Origin: Ophthalmolycus amberensis
Lineage: Eukaryota > Chordata > Actinopteri > Perciformes > Zoarcidae
Direction of reading: 5' to 3'
Assembly (NCBI GenBank): GCA_024529925.1
Contig: JAFEUB010000064.1
Coordinates: 186,001 to 250,000, forward strand
Length of the DNA: 64,000 nucleotides
Shown here: positions 24,982 through 36,211 of the stretch, piece by piece
Position numbering within the stretch: position 1 is the stretch's first letter
How the letters are laid out: each line of letters begins with the position of its first letter
Notes under the pieces: model-generated
What the model was told of the DNA's origin: nothing
The model's input: the letters and a program-made list of their open reading frames with translations, nothing else
The model's database searches: none
Translations under genes and position numbers: made by a program

Positions 24982-25813
24982 CCTGATGGAGGCACCATTT
25001 AGCTAAATCTCAAACTTCCTTCCCCCTAAATCACCAAATGGATTCCCTCAAAAGAGGAAAGATTATTTTACAACGTTTTATTGAGTTATTTATTGATTCT
25101 TTTTCCCGATTGACTGACTCCTCTCTTCATTTCTTCTCTATCCACTGTTTTCTCTTTCTAGCAGACATAGCAGAAGTGACTGAACCCACCTCCGTCAGCC
25201 CAGGTATACGATCCCAACAGAAGCCTGAGCGCGAGGGTTGATTTACGCCCACACATCACCCTCTCATCGGGTCCTAACAGCCCAATAGCGGTGGAAGATG
25301 TAAAAGTACTGCGGTTTAACTTTTATTCAAATATAAGAACAGATCAGTAAAGTGTAGCTTAAGCATAAAAAAAAACACAAAAGCAAGCGTCATTTTGGAG
25401 GATGAGTTAAACTGGCAACCCAAAAGTTGCTCTTAATAATGGCTTGTGATAGCTCTGTCAAGTATTTGAAAATGCCGCAGTTGTTTTCCAGCTGTGCAGA
25501 GAAGGACGACGGTGAAGATGACGTTGCTGACTAACTCCGACCTCAAAGATCCAACCATCCGGCATACGATCTTACAGCAGGTACAGTGAGCCGCTGTGTT
25601 TGCGCTGCTTTGAAATAACCGAATTGTTCCGTGCGACGCACCATAGAGAACAGTTTCCATCTTGTTTTTCTTCTTTGTCTTTAGTTTGTGGCAGCTCTTA
25701 ACCTGCAGGGCTTTACTGACGTCACGCCGCTCTGGAGGACTTTAAGGAAAGAGCCTCAACCAACAGAGAGAGGTGACGATTCTCAACAAAACTCATTACA
25801 TTTGACCACATAA

Positions 25814-26908
25814 TTCACCAGCACATGCTGATTTTTTTCTTTCTTTACGTTCGCTGTCGGCACACAATTCTGAAATGACCTTTTTGTTTATTTGTTTGAA
25901 TCACAACCTCATAAAATTCCCTAAAATTTAAAATAAAATCGTATTTGAATCTGTAATTTAGTGCCGTATTACTGAGATGTTTTTTCATCGACATAAAAAA
26001 TGTTTTTGAACAAATGATACGGCTGCCTGGAGGATAGAAAGTTCATCTTAAATCGTCAAAACAAAAGGAGATTAAAAAAAAGAATTCAAACATGAATTTC
26101 AATTTCAGTTCGACATTTAAATGTGCTTGTTTTCTTTGCGTTCTTCCATTTAAAAACTTTATATCTTGTGGTTTGTCACTGCTAAAGGGTGAGAAGAAAC
26201 ACGGTATTTGTAGCCTCTTCTTATAAATGTGCTCAACGTAACTGGATGCAAAGTTTGAATTCATGTGCCGATAACATTTCACTTTTTAGTCAAGTTAAAC
26301 AAATCGTATACATTTAATGATGACAGCATTAAAGGGTGACGCTTACATCTTTGCATTCAAATAAATAATGTGAAACTAAGACTCTTTCTGAAGAAAAGTC
26401 CATGTTATGTAAAACTAAAGAGTTTAAATGTGTTTTGCTCTCATGTCCGATGTTATAAACACAGCGTTACATGCAAATAAAAGGAACACTTTGACCTTTA
26501 GTTTAATAAGTGTCCTCACTTTCTTACTAAGAGTTGGATAACAGGATCTCTTTCACTTTCATGTAGAGGAGTAAATATATATATATATAAATATATATAG
26601 TTTTATACAAGCTTTTTAAGAGTTGCAAAGCAACACTGCTGACAAACACAAAGGCGCCAGCTTGTTTAACCACCGGATGCCAAAGCACCACATGGTAAAC
26701 AAATCTACAGGTTTTGCATGAAAATGGTCTGAAAAAGTGACGAGAATTTCCATGAACCCAACATGCGATGTGAGCTGGTTGTGGAAGGAAGAGAGACGGT
26801 AAGTCTGTGTTTAAAACTGTCGAATTTAGACGTCTTTTTGCTTCCTTTCTCAATGTTATGTACTTAATGTATTGTAAGTATCCTTTTTGTTCTTCCGGCT
26901 CAGATTAA
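25814..26908. other. Intergenic between lectin genes A and B
   Basis: AT-rich, no coding exon recognised. Contains a TA microsatellite at about 26573-26599 and AATAAA words (about 25930, 26475) either of which could end the lectin A transcript. Confidence 0.35.
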
Positions 26909-29397
26909 ATGGCGTGGCTAGTGAATGCTTTCCCTTTCACAGGTAAGAAACGTGAATAACTAGCAGGCTGCTACTGACTTTGACGGTTGTTAAAGGTTTG
27001 AAAATAACCTGCTTCTTTCGCAGGGATTCTCCTTTTGTTCCAGAGGACTGATCAGCTGAGTAAGTACCTGTTCAGGACAAACATCTTTCCATCTTGGTCA
27101 CTGTGTTGTGTTGGATTTATTATTGATAATGTGTGACAACCGGCAAAATATACACTTTCCAAAGCACGCACACATGTGAAAATCTTTAAGAACTTGAAGC
27201 TTTTGTGCTGCTCAATTCTTCTTTGAAGCGTTAACTGGAGCCTGCTGTATTGCTTGTAACTTTAAAAGTAAAAAGCTCACCGTGTACAGTTCTGCTGAGT
27301 CTGTCACAGAGCCTTTGATCCTTAATTCAGGACACCCCTGTGCCTCTTTTGTGACTCAGTTTGAATGTTTCTGCATGTTTCTGCTGTGCTTGCCTTTTTG
27401 AAATGTCTAAACTTCTGCCCAAAGTGCCTCAGCAGTACCACCTCATCAACGGCTCCCTGACTTGGTATGAGGCTCAGAGCTTCTGCAGATTAAAGTACAC
27501 CGACCTGGCCACCGTGGACAACATGAATGACAAGAACCGAGCTGGTCGACACGCTGGGCAGCCGTGTGACAAGCAGCTGGATCGGGCTCCAGAGAGGAAA
27601 GACCAGCAGGACGATTTGGTCCGATGGCAGGGGCCCGATGCACTACACCAAGTGGTCAGGCGGTGAACCGAACGGCGGAGACGTTGAATCCTGTGTAGAG
27701 ATGTTGTCTGTTGGCGCGTGGAATGACGGACTTTGTGGAAGAGAAGAAGGTTTTGTGTGTTATGAACGTGAGTAAATGACAGAGGGATTCTTGTAGCAGA
27801 TGGAACATAAACATCTGATAAAAATACGCTTTCAAAACATCGTAAACAAGAAGGGAAGCTGAGACCTCCGCCAAAAATAATTTGCGTATCTGCCCCGTGC
27901 TTTAGATTAGCTCCAAAAGCTAATGGGCGCTTCCTTGGCTCATGCTACGCCCTTCGACAAAGGTTTATGAAAATCAGGCCAATAGGTTTTCCATAATCCT
28001 GCTAACAGACAAACCGAGAAACCGGACTGAGATAATAAAATCCACATCGAACAACATTCAAACCACAAGACTGGAAGTCGCTTTCAGTCCTTTGATTCAC
28101 AGGTCTTTAGACACATGGATTAAAACTAGATAACATCTAAAATGATTCATATTTTCTGATATTAAACGATAGCTTCCATCAGTAATGTTCCATCTCCTTG
28201 TCTCTTGCTTGACGCCTGCTTGCTTTGAAGAGGAAAGACCTGAAATCCATTTTTTGTCTCTTTGTATGTTTCTCTAGTCCAGCAGGATGGCGCGCAGAGG
28301 TATGTGTTTTACTCAGAATACAGAAACTGGGTGAGCAGCCAAGAGCTGTGCAGAGAGAAGCACGTCGACATGGCCTATATCGGCAACGAGTTGGATAACT
28401 CAGAGATCGCTAATGTCGCCAAAGCGTGGGGAAAAAGTGTGTGGATCGGCCTGTCCAAAGATGCCTGGGTGTGGTCGGATGGAAGGGAAACCTCCTTCAG
28501 GTTTTGGCTGAGCGTCTCGTACTCTCGGGGTGACTGTGCTTCTGTTGCGGTGTCGCAGCAGGGACGCTGGGTCGAAGCTCCGTGTGACGAGAAGGCCGCG
28601 TTTGTCTGTCAGGGCGGTGAGTTACTGACATCTGAGTTAATTCCTAGACATGCAAACCAAAGTGGTTTTTTATTTTAGAGAAGTTTGCTAAGCAGACCTA
28701 CATTTGAACTTTTTCTTTACTCAACCACAACTTAATGCTAATGTTCCGACAGCTGCATGTATAAATATGCAACTGTTTGCGAACAATCACCACTATCCTT
28801 CAGAAGATAATGTGTCTATGTCGTGTATTAAAACCTGGCCAAAAAAACAGTGATTGCATGTTGAAATCATTTAGTTTCTTTGAGTTTCTTTCTATAATCG
28901 ATAACTTATCCTTTTTTCTCAAAACAACATGCAGATGAGGTGAAAGTACTGGGTAGTGTCTGCATTTCAGGCAGCAAAAGGTTCCAACGGCGCTCATCAA
29001 TAAGAGCCTGGACGGAGCCAATGATCACGTGACGGTATGATTTTTGTTGCAGGTCTCAAAGTGAAGAAGATGGTAATAAGGATGACGGTGCGCTCTGACG
29101 TCGACCTCGCTGACTCCACAGTCACTGATGCTCTCCTGAAAAAAGTAAATAAAATACATTTTGATGATCTATTCATATTTAATAGGTTTGCAGACACATT
29201 GATGTGACACAGATGGGCAGGTGAAGCTATTTCTGGGGATCTGTGGAGTGTAACAGTGATGAAGGGCTTTGATTTGTCTAACACTGTGTGTGTCCCCTCA
29301 GTTGGACGCTGCTCTGAGACAACGGTCGGTGACTGATTTCAAACTCAGCTGGCGAAGGGACAACAGTGGACTCGTCTTCCAACGCACGAGCAGTTGA
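26909..29397 (+). CDS. C-type lectin B with two lectin domains; one frame slip
   Basis: Proposed exons: 26909-26942 and 27024-27059 (signal peptide, MAWLVNAFPFTGILLLFQ), 27425-27767 (CTLD 1), 28278-28616 (CTLD 2), 29053-29144 and 29302-29397 (tail, TGA 29395-29397). All introns are phase-consistent. CTLD 1 has LTWYEAQSFCRLKYTDLATV, SSWIGL, KWSGGEPNGG and AWNDGLCGREEGFVCY, i.e. a WND motif and an EPN sugar-specificity motif. CTLD 2 has NWVSSQELCREKHVDMAYIG and VWIGLSKDAWVWSDG but no WND or EPN, so it may not bind calcium. Within CTLD 1, near 27530-27545, the frame moves by +1 (after MNDKN the domain continues as ELVDTLGSRV in the next frame). That is a one-base insertion or assembly error; if real it makes the gene a pseudogene. 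The tail (VRSDVDLADSTVTDALLKK...SWRRDNSG) matches lectin A. Likely a secreted fish immune lectin. Confidence 0.72.
27860..28040. repeat. Probable teleost interspersed repeat in lectin B intron
   Basis: GACCTCCGCC, CTTCCTTGGCTCATGCTACG, TATGAAAATCAGGCC, AATCCTGCTAACAGACAAAC and GAGAAACCGG match, in order, a family I recall as very common in fish genomes. It was not verified. It separates the two lectin-domain exons. Confidence 0.4.
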
Positions 29398-30704
29398 GAA
29401 AACCCGTGAGTACACAGTTCGCTTCCTCATCTCAAAAGACTCCTTTCGAATATAGAATTTGACTTCGAGCAGTCATCAGCTGAGACCTTTTTGTTTTCTC
29501 CTTCTCATTACAGGATGCTAATTGTAGCAGTTAGCATGGGTGCCCCTACTGATTCAACACAACTGTTGGGGTGAAAGTGAGTTGACTTGTTGAAGAATTG
29601 AGCGATCATCTTAATACTGTATCGGTGTATTTTTGAAGTGTGTCGGAATAGATGAATGTATCCTCTAGAAACTAAAAAAATGAAGTAAATGAAATATTTA
29701 AATCTTTGCTTGTGTTGAAGTGGTGTTTTAGAACAAGAGATTAAATCTGTGTTTTGTTAACATTTGTATTTATGCGTAGTACATGTGAGTGAACTTGTGA
29801 TGGTGCACACGTTCTATGGTTTTGTGGATTATAATAATCTTTTCAATGTGAAGTTAGTGGAGTTTTTAATACAGTGATAATGGGGAAGACTCCGATGGCC
29901 TTTATGTTCAATATGAATTGTGACTTCATGTGATTCCCCATGTTTTGATGCCGAAGTGTCAATTATGCATGTTATTAAAGAAAAAGATGAAACCTGATCT
30001 GAAATGTATGATTTTATATGATGTTAAAGTGATGTTTAATGCTTTTTACCCTAAAATCTGAAACCAGAAATTGTGCAAATGCAGTCAAATACATGTTAAA
30101 TACAACGTCACACGTTTGGGTTTGCATACGGTATGAATCCTCAAACCTTCACATTCAAATAAACTGCAGGACTAGAGAGGTGAAGCGGAGGAGCTGCTTT
30201 TTAAAACAAATTGTAATCTTCACTGCTTTGTTGCTGCTGAATTTGTCTAATTTCAGATGAGATATTAGAGGAAATGGTGCATAGTTACAAAATAATTTCA
30301 CGACCGGTTAATAGCAGACCACCTCAAGGTGTCACTCAGAGAGAACCAGCACATTCTGATGTAGCATTTCAAAATTAAAGCCCTTCAAAATCTCACACAT
30401 GAGCTAACTTCAAATCACATTCAAAAACCTCTTTTGTCATTAAATATCTTTAACATAGTACTATTAACTTACTAAACAGTCATTTCAATTTAAATGAATA
30501 CTTCATTAATGAATGTAAAAAATAAATAGCGTTTAATAGATATAATTGGTTAATACATGAATCATATTTTACTGGGATTACAACTGTATTACATTGCCGA
30601 TCATTAAACAATCATAATCAATAGTTCCGGGTGTTTAACGGGATATTCGTTTTGGTTTAAAAAGCTTTTAAACTGCTTAGAAATACTAAATACAGGGAGT
30701 TAAA

Positions 30705-31075
30705 GTGGCAAAAGTTTCTTATTCACACATCCATAGGGACTGGACCAACATTAGTATTTATTTAAAGTCTTGTCCAAAACATTCCCTCTCTCTGATAAAG
30801 GGCTCTTTGCTCTCTACCATAGACTCTTTCAAATATAGACATAGTCTCTTGTACGTTGTGACGACACAGCCGAACTCTAAAAATGGGCAAAGAGGTGGAT
30901 TGTCGGTGAAGCGGAGGCGGGTCTTGGTGCTGCAGCAGAGCAGACAGCGGCCAGCTGGTATCGAGCACCCACCTGTCACTCAAAGCACCCACACCCGTAA
31001 TTATGCATAGCTGTGAGCATTAATATCATTTAAAACGATGAGTTATTCAAAAATTCAACCACAGTAGAGTTGTCA
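30705..31075. repeat. Probable teleost interspersed repeat
   Basis: ACTGGACCAACATTAGTATT, GGCTCTTTGCTCT, CCATAGACTC, TAATTATGCATAGC, AATATCATTTAAAACGATGA and TAGAGTTGTCATAAAAAAGG appear in the order I recall from a frequent fish repeat. Family and limits unverified. Confidence 0.4.
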
Positions 31076-32689
31076 TAAAAAAGGAAATTATCTTAATTGA
31101 CTTTTTATACCAAGCTGTACACATAAATATGATCTCTTTAGCCACTAAATGCTCCTCTGGTCACCAGCTAGTTGCCTACTTTGTCTGTTTGTTGTTTGGA
31201 TCTGTGCAGCTAGCGTACAGCAGAGCTTTTCTTTTAATAAACAATACTGATTTAAAAAAAACGAGACAAAGCTGCTGGTTGTAAAGTTGCTCCGTAGAGC
31301 TGAGCTGAACGGCAGAGCAGGGTCATAACTCTCAGCGGGATATTGTTGATATAGTAATGTTGAGAGCAGCTTTAATGTTTCATTGTCTGATGGTTGTAGT
31401 TTGTTGCAGCACAAACACTATATAGAAAATATGTTCTTGCGTGTTTTACCCTTTTTAAATTTAGAAGGGATATGCATTGTATATTTATGGAGGGCCTTAT
31501 CGGCTGACATCATAATAGCAAGCCTTCATACGGTCATTTTCATTTGTTTGCAAGATTATGTTATTGTTTTTAAAATAAACTGTGTTTTTCATCAGCTGAA
31601 CAGTGAAGCTGTTTCGTTTTGATTGAAACGAAACACGAAGGAATGCAGGCGTATGAAGTGGAAGGCATTTACAGGAAAGCACGTTTATTATTAGTTACAC
31701 TTTCATTTCTGTGGAAACGTAACTACAGAGTTCAGTGACGTCCGTGAAGGTATTATTGGTATCGTAATTAGTCGTCTTCATCACCAAAGAGGAGTGATAC
31801 TCAACACAATGAGACTCACCTCAGATTCAAAGTTGAAGAATGTACAGTATGCAGAAGGCGTGACTTAGAGGTGTTCATAAATAAAATCCTCAGGTCCTCT
31901 AGTCACACTCACACCTGCTGGAACTCAAACAGGTAACAAGATTTGTGGTTTATTTTTCCATTGCTTTGTTTCTTTTATTATATTTTGAATACTATCGGTG
32001 CAAACGTGATTTGAGCAATATATTTGTGGAGATTTGTGCTGTTATGTTACTGAAGCTGAACAGTCTATCGTGTTATTAATTCTTCATCATCTTAATGATA
32101 ATGCTGCTGCTGAAACCGAGAAAAGCACTTTTTCAGGCCTTTTCTTTTTTTTCAATAATCCAAAGTGTTTTCACAACCCATTCAAATGTTTAACTTTTTA
32201 AACAATATTTTTAATTCTGATTGGGGATGTAATGTTTTGAGTGTTATTTTTGTTTTCTGTCAGGAACCTGTTTTGTGTGTCTTGTCATCAGGAATCTGCA
32301 CAAAGACAAAAACAGATTTGACCAGAAAATAGTCAACATCATCACTGTTGGTGCCGGTCAGTGAACATTACATTTTTACTTTAAACTGTCCCACTTTTTA
32401 ACGAGTCAGCAGTTATAAAAGGGTTTATAAGTTACTACTAACTTTAATAATGTTTGTGGAATAATTTAGTAATGCTTTCTATATGAGCTATAAAACGTAG
32501 GCCGCAGAAGTGCAATAAACAGTTGTGAGTCATCTGCAACCATTAGTCAATAATTAGTCGTGGATAACTGGTTCTTCCAGTCTGCGGTTGTATTTGTGAA
32601 CACGCTGTAAGTAAAGTAGTTGTGTTCCGGATGCCTTGGATCTGTTTCCCTGAACGTAAGACGTCAAATGTACGTTGGATCAAAAAATG

Positions 32690-32925
32690 TACAGAGAACA
32701 GGAAAATCACAAAGAGTCTACAGTCATGCTAGTGGTGCTTTGAGCTAAATGCTAAAATGCTCTAAAAGCAAACATGCAAATGTTTAGGAAAGTCATGGGT
32801 CTACGTTCATGGCAATCCATCCAATAATTGCTGATATTTCAGTCTTGACCAAAGTGGCGGACCAACCGATTGACCGTCATTGCAATTCATAGAGCCACGC
32901 TACCAGGGAGGCTAGAAACTCTTCA
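32690..32925. repeat. Probable teleost interspersed repeat
   Basis: GTCATGGGTCTACGTTCATG, CAATCCATCCAATAATTG, GATATTTCAGTCTTGACC, AAAGTGGCGGACC and ATAGAGCCACGCTA follow the order of a common fish repeat. The CAATC-CAATA-TTG core recurs at 57020-57040 in a second fragment. Confidence 0.45.
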
Positions 32926-33137
32926 GAAAAGTGCCTTAGAAAGTATTAGAAAGGGGTCAAACTAAATGATTAACATGGGCTCTTTTTGATCACCTCTTCA
33001 GGTACTTGAATTCTGCTGGACTACCATTTTGAAGCAGAACCAAAGAGAAAAAACAACATTTTCATCTTTCTCCTAAAATCCAAGCTAACCATCATGGAGT
33101 TGGAAGGGTTCAGGGATGATTATACTTTCAGAGTATA

Positions 33138-36100
33138 GTGCAACAAAATCCAATGTCCACCAACACGCAACTGTTCTCTTTTTTGGCGCTGCTGAACGCG
33201 TACATTCCTGAGTCCTACCTCCTGATGTCCGAGTGTCAACAGATCCTTGGACCACCTGATCCGATCCATGGAGGCCCCCCCTTTGAAGAAAGAATGGAGC
33301 CTTTTACCTTCTGTATCAACAAATCCAGTCAGAAATGTATGATTCACCCACTTGCTTGCAGAGATTTCTGTGCAGGTACTAGCTGACTTAGGGATTTCCA
33401 GGAGTGCTACAGTGAAGGAATTGATGTTCTCCCTTTGTGGAGATCAGGCCCAACCACTATACTACTCCAGTTCGTCAAAGATTTGCTGACAAAGAGAGAA
33501 TCAGGAGTAAAGGGTAGAGAGAAGTTCTCAAGGTTGATTGAAGATATACAGGAAAAAGAGAATTTCTACAACTGCCGTGTCTGTCTTGAAAACTGCATCA
33601 AATAAATTGAGACAAAGCCACATGTACCCCCAAACCCTTTCCCGTCTCTATTACATCAGAAGAGACTATAACAAAGCTGAAGAATGGGCAAAGACAGCCA
33701 TTGAAAGAGCTCCAAACAACTCTTATGTGGCTGACACTCTCGGGCAGGTTTACAAGAATCGTTTGAAGAGGGAAGCCAGGCGACTGGAGGATATCCTACG
33801 CATGGCAAATACGGCTTTCAGAGCCTTTAAAGAAGATGGAGAGGAAAGCTGACAATGAACAGGGCCCAGAAATGAATGACATGGCTGGTACTGTAAGCAT
33901 TTCAAATTCCTTCAACGACAGAGGCCTTTTTGGCTTCATTCAAGTGGCAAAGATAGCCTTTGAGAAACTCAGAGCAGCAAGATCTCTGTCTTCACAGGAA
34001 TCCAGGAGTTTCATCCAAAACGTAAAAATGGAAGTTACAGCTAAGTTTGACTTTTTTGAACGGTACCTAACCTACTCCAAGCCTAACATGACATACACAG
34101 AGCCGATTTACTTCTGGAAGGACATTGCACTTTGTTACGAGATGTACACAACAGAAGCGGCAGCTGAATCCAAAAGCTTTCCAGGCCTTCTGGATGGTCT
34201 GAATCATGGCCTTTTCACGTCAAAGGGAAGACGTGCTGGATTTGAGGAGGCCGAGCAAACAGTGTCGGATTTAGAGGAAATCCAAGAAGATTTGAAAACC
34301 ACCTACGAGGCCAATCCTGCCAATGTCAAAGCAGTTGAGAGTTACATCCTCTCCAACATCCTCTTGAGCAACAAGATGCACAACTCTCCAAAGCTCACCC
34401 CAGTGAGTGAACTCAAAGCAATAATACACAGATTCTTGGACACAGACGTGGGGTGTAGAAGCCCTGAGTTTTACCTCATGGTTCTGCTGTTGTTTTGGCC
34501 TGAGGAAGAGCCTCAAGTGGTGCAAGATGAGGATGATGAAGAAGTTGAACAACCGGCCACAGAGGATGTGGGGTCAGAAGAAGAAACCTGTGAGGTTGAG
34601 GAGAGCAATGAGGAACAAGAACCAAGCAGAGAGCCTGAACAACATGACCTCATGTTTGAGCCTCAAGTGGTGCAGGATGAGGATGATGAAGAAGTTGAAC
34701 AACCGGCCACAGAGGATGTGGGGTCAGAAGAAGAAACCTGTGAGGTTGAGGAGAGCAATGAGGAACAAGAACCAAGCAGAGAGCCTGAACAACATGACCT
34801 CATGTTTGAGCCTCAAGTGGTGCAGGATGAGGATGATGAAGAAGTTGAACAACCGGCCACAGAGGATGTGGGGTCAGAAGAAGAAACCTGTGAGGTTGAG
34901 GAGAGCAATGAGGAACAAGAACCAAGCAGAGAGCCTGAACAACATGACCTCATGTTTGAGCCTCAAGTGGTGCAGGATGAGGATGATGAAGAAGAAGTTG
35001 AACAACCGGCCACAGAGGATGTGGGGTCAGAAGAAGAAACCTGTGAGGTTGAGGAGAGCAATGAGGAACAAGAACCAAGCAGAGAGCCTGAACAACATGA
35101 CCTCATGTTTGAGCCTCAAGTGGTGCAGGATGAGGATGATGAAGAAGTTGAACAACCGGCCACAGAGGATGTGGGGTCAGAAGAAGAAACCTGTGAGGTT
35201 GAGGAGAGCAATGAGGAACAAGAACCAAGCAGAGAGCCTGAACAACATGACCTCATGTTTGAGCCTCAAGTGGTGCAGGATGAGGATGATGAAGAAGTTG
35301 AACAACCGGCCACAGAGGATGTGGGGTCAGAAGAAGAAACCTGTGAGGTTGAGGAGAGCAATGAGGAACAAGAACCAAGCAGAGAGCCTGAACAACATGA
35401 CCTCATGTTTGAGCCTCAAGTGGTGCAGGATGAGGATGATGAAGAAGTTGAACAACCGGCCACAGAGGATGTGGGGTCAGAAGAAGAAACCTGTGAGGTT
35501 GAGGAGAGCAATGAGGAACAAGAACCAAGCAGAGAGCCTGAACAACATGACCTCATGTTTGAGCCTCAAGTGGTGCAGGATGAGGATGATGAAGAAGTTG
35601 AACAACCGGCCACAGAGGATGTGGGGTCAGAAGAAGAAACCTGTGAGGTTGAGGAGAGCAATGAGGAACAAGAACCAAGCAGAGAGCCTGAACAACATGA
35701 CCTCATGTTTGAGCCTGACCTGCAACAGTATGTCACTTTCATGGAGAAAGCGTTCGGGAATTCCGATGCCAAGTACCTTCGGGGCCGTTACCTTGTGCCC
35801 TTGTTTTTTCTGGGGAAGGGCTCCGGACTGAGCAGATGGATCCACAAATCAAGGCTGGATGCAATCGTGGAAAATGAGGTGGATGCTGAGCTAGCTGGTG
35901 AACAGGATAAAAGTGATGAGGAGAAATTGAGGCGGATCAATGAAAAATGGATCAAAGGTGATGTGTGGCAAATCCCAGAAGTTGAAGACATGCTTCTCCC
36001 AGTCCGGGTCGAGCTACGCGACACTCCCACAATCCCACAGGAGTTTATTTGTGCTGGACGGAAGGAAATAAAGGTTAAAGTAGTTGAACCTTATTCAGTG

Positions 36101-36211
36101 CTGAGCCCGATGCTCGTCTATCTTGGCTTCACCATTCGGGGTCCTGTACGTCTTCTAAGTGGGACATCCTCACACGTCACAGGTCACTTTTTAGATTTTA
36201 GTAGATGGTAG
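33138..36211 (+). pseudogene. SAMD9L-like relic, 5'-truncated and frame-broken, 3' half open
   Basis: Translated fragments match the intact minus-strand gene at 48001-51385 in order: LNAYIPESYLL, EERMEPFTF, ISRSATVKELMFSLC, FVKDLLTKRES, LIEDIQEKEN, YIRRDYNKAEEWAK, SYVADTLGQVYKNRLK. These lie in changing frames (0, 1, 0, 1, then 2), so at least four frame slips plus stops interrupt the first 700 bases, and everything 5' of the AFLSLLNAY block (P-loop region) is missing. From 33836 one frame of 791 codons stays open: the middle SAMD9L region (FFERYLTYSKPNMTYTEP), a WPEEEP junction, eight acidic repeats, and the C-terminal region (YLRGRYLVPLFFLGKGSGLSRWIHKS, VYLGFTIRGPV). SAMD9/SAMD9L are interferon-linked antiviral growth regulators. 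The open part starts with an ATG and might still be expressed, but the full gene is dead. Confidence 0.8.
34511..35713 (+). repeat. 150-bp in-frame tandem repeat, 8 copies
   Basis: Copies start at 34511, 34661, 34811, 34961, 35114, 35264, 35414 and 35564. Seven units are 150 bp and the fourth is 153 bp (one extra GAA in the DDEEE run). By eye they are almost identical; copy 1 has a silent A for G. Each encodes 50 residues dominated by Glu/Asp with landmarks PQVVQDEDDEE, EQPATEDVGSEEET, SNEEQEPSREPEQ and HDLMFE. Since the period is a multiple of three, other frames through the block also stay open. Confidence 0.97.

Larger units (their letters stand above)
23437..25813 (+). pseudogene. C-type lectin A, mannose-receptor-like; broken by a deletion
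   Basis: Proposed exons: 23437-23470 (MEGGWKKMLFFG, start of a signal peptide), 23591-23629, 24656-24912 (lectin domain), 25162-25203 (or from 25165, a NAGNAG acceptor), 25492-25580 and 25685-25813. The lectin exon has the first half of a CTLD (SWAEAQSYCRQHHPDLVSV, AWIGLRRDSWKWSDGS) and then jumps from the RRW to a TTTGTCTGTCAA end. Compared with the complete domain at 28278 about 76 bases are gone, removing the WND-type region and a disulphide cysteine. Because 76 is not a multiple of three, reading runs into a TAG in the next exon. The 3' exons encode a tail (VKMTLLTNSDLKDPTIRH...ILQQ) shared with lectin B. Exon sizes and phases match lectin B, so the two are tandem duplicates. Secreted or membrane sugar-binding immune lectin by family; here probably inactive. 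Confidence 0.7.
29398..33137. other. Lectin B 3' region and intergenic stretch
   Basis: AT-rich, no supported coding exon. AATAAA-type signals occur near 29973 and 30160. A splice-like pattern is present (AACAGGTAACAAG at about 31935; acceptor-like TTCTGTCAG near 32263), which could be non-coding exons of the ancestral SAMD9L-like gene, but this is not firm. Repeats at about 30705-31075 and 32690-32925 are listed separately. Confidence 0.35.

Noticed and set aside
33094..33137. Short MELEGFRDDYTFRV start as the first exon of the SAMD9L relic
   Set aside because: It stops after 14 codons and does not resemble the paralogue's N-terminus.
34511..35713. Regular repeats that might suggest a CRISPR array
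   Set aside because: The units are directly joined, coding and without variable spacers, in a fish genome.
34527..35831. 434-codon plus-strand frame with a repeated MRMMKKLNNRPQ pattern
   Set aside because: It is the shifted frame through the 150-bp repeat of the SAMD9L relic; open only because the period is a multiple of three and the first unit happens to lack stops.
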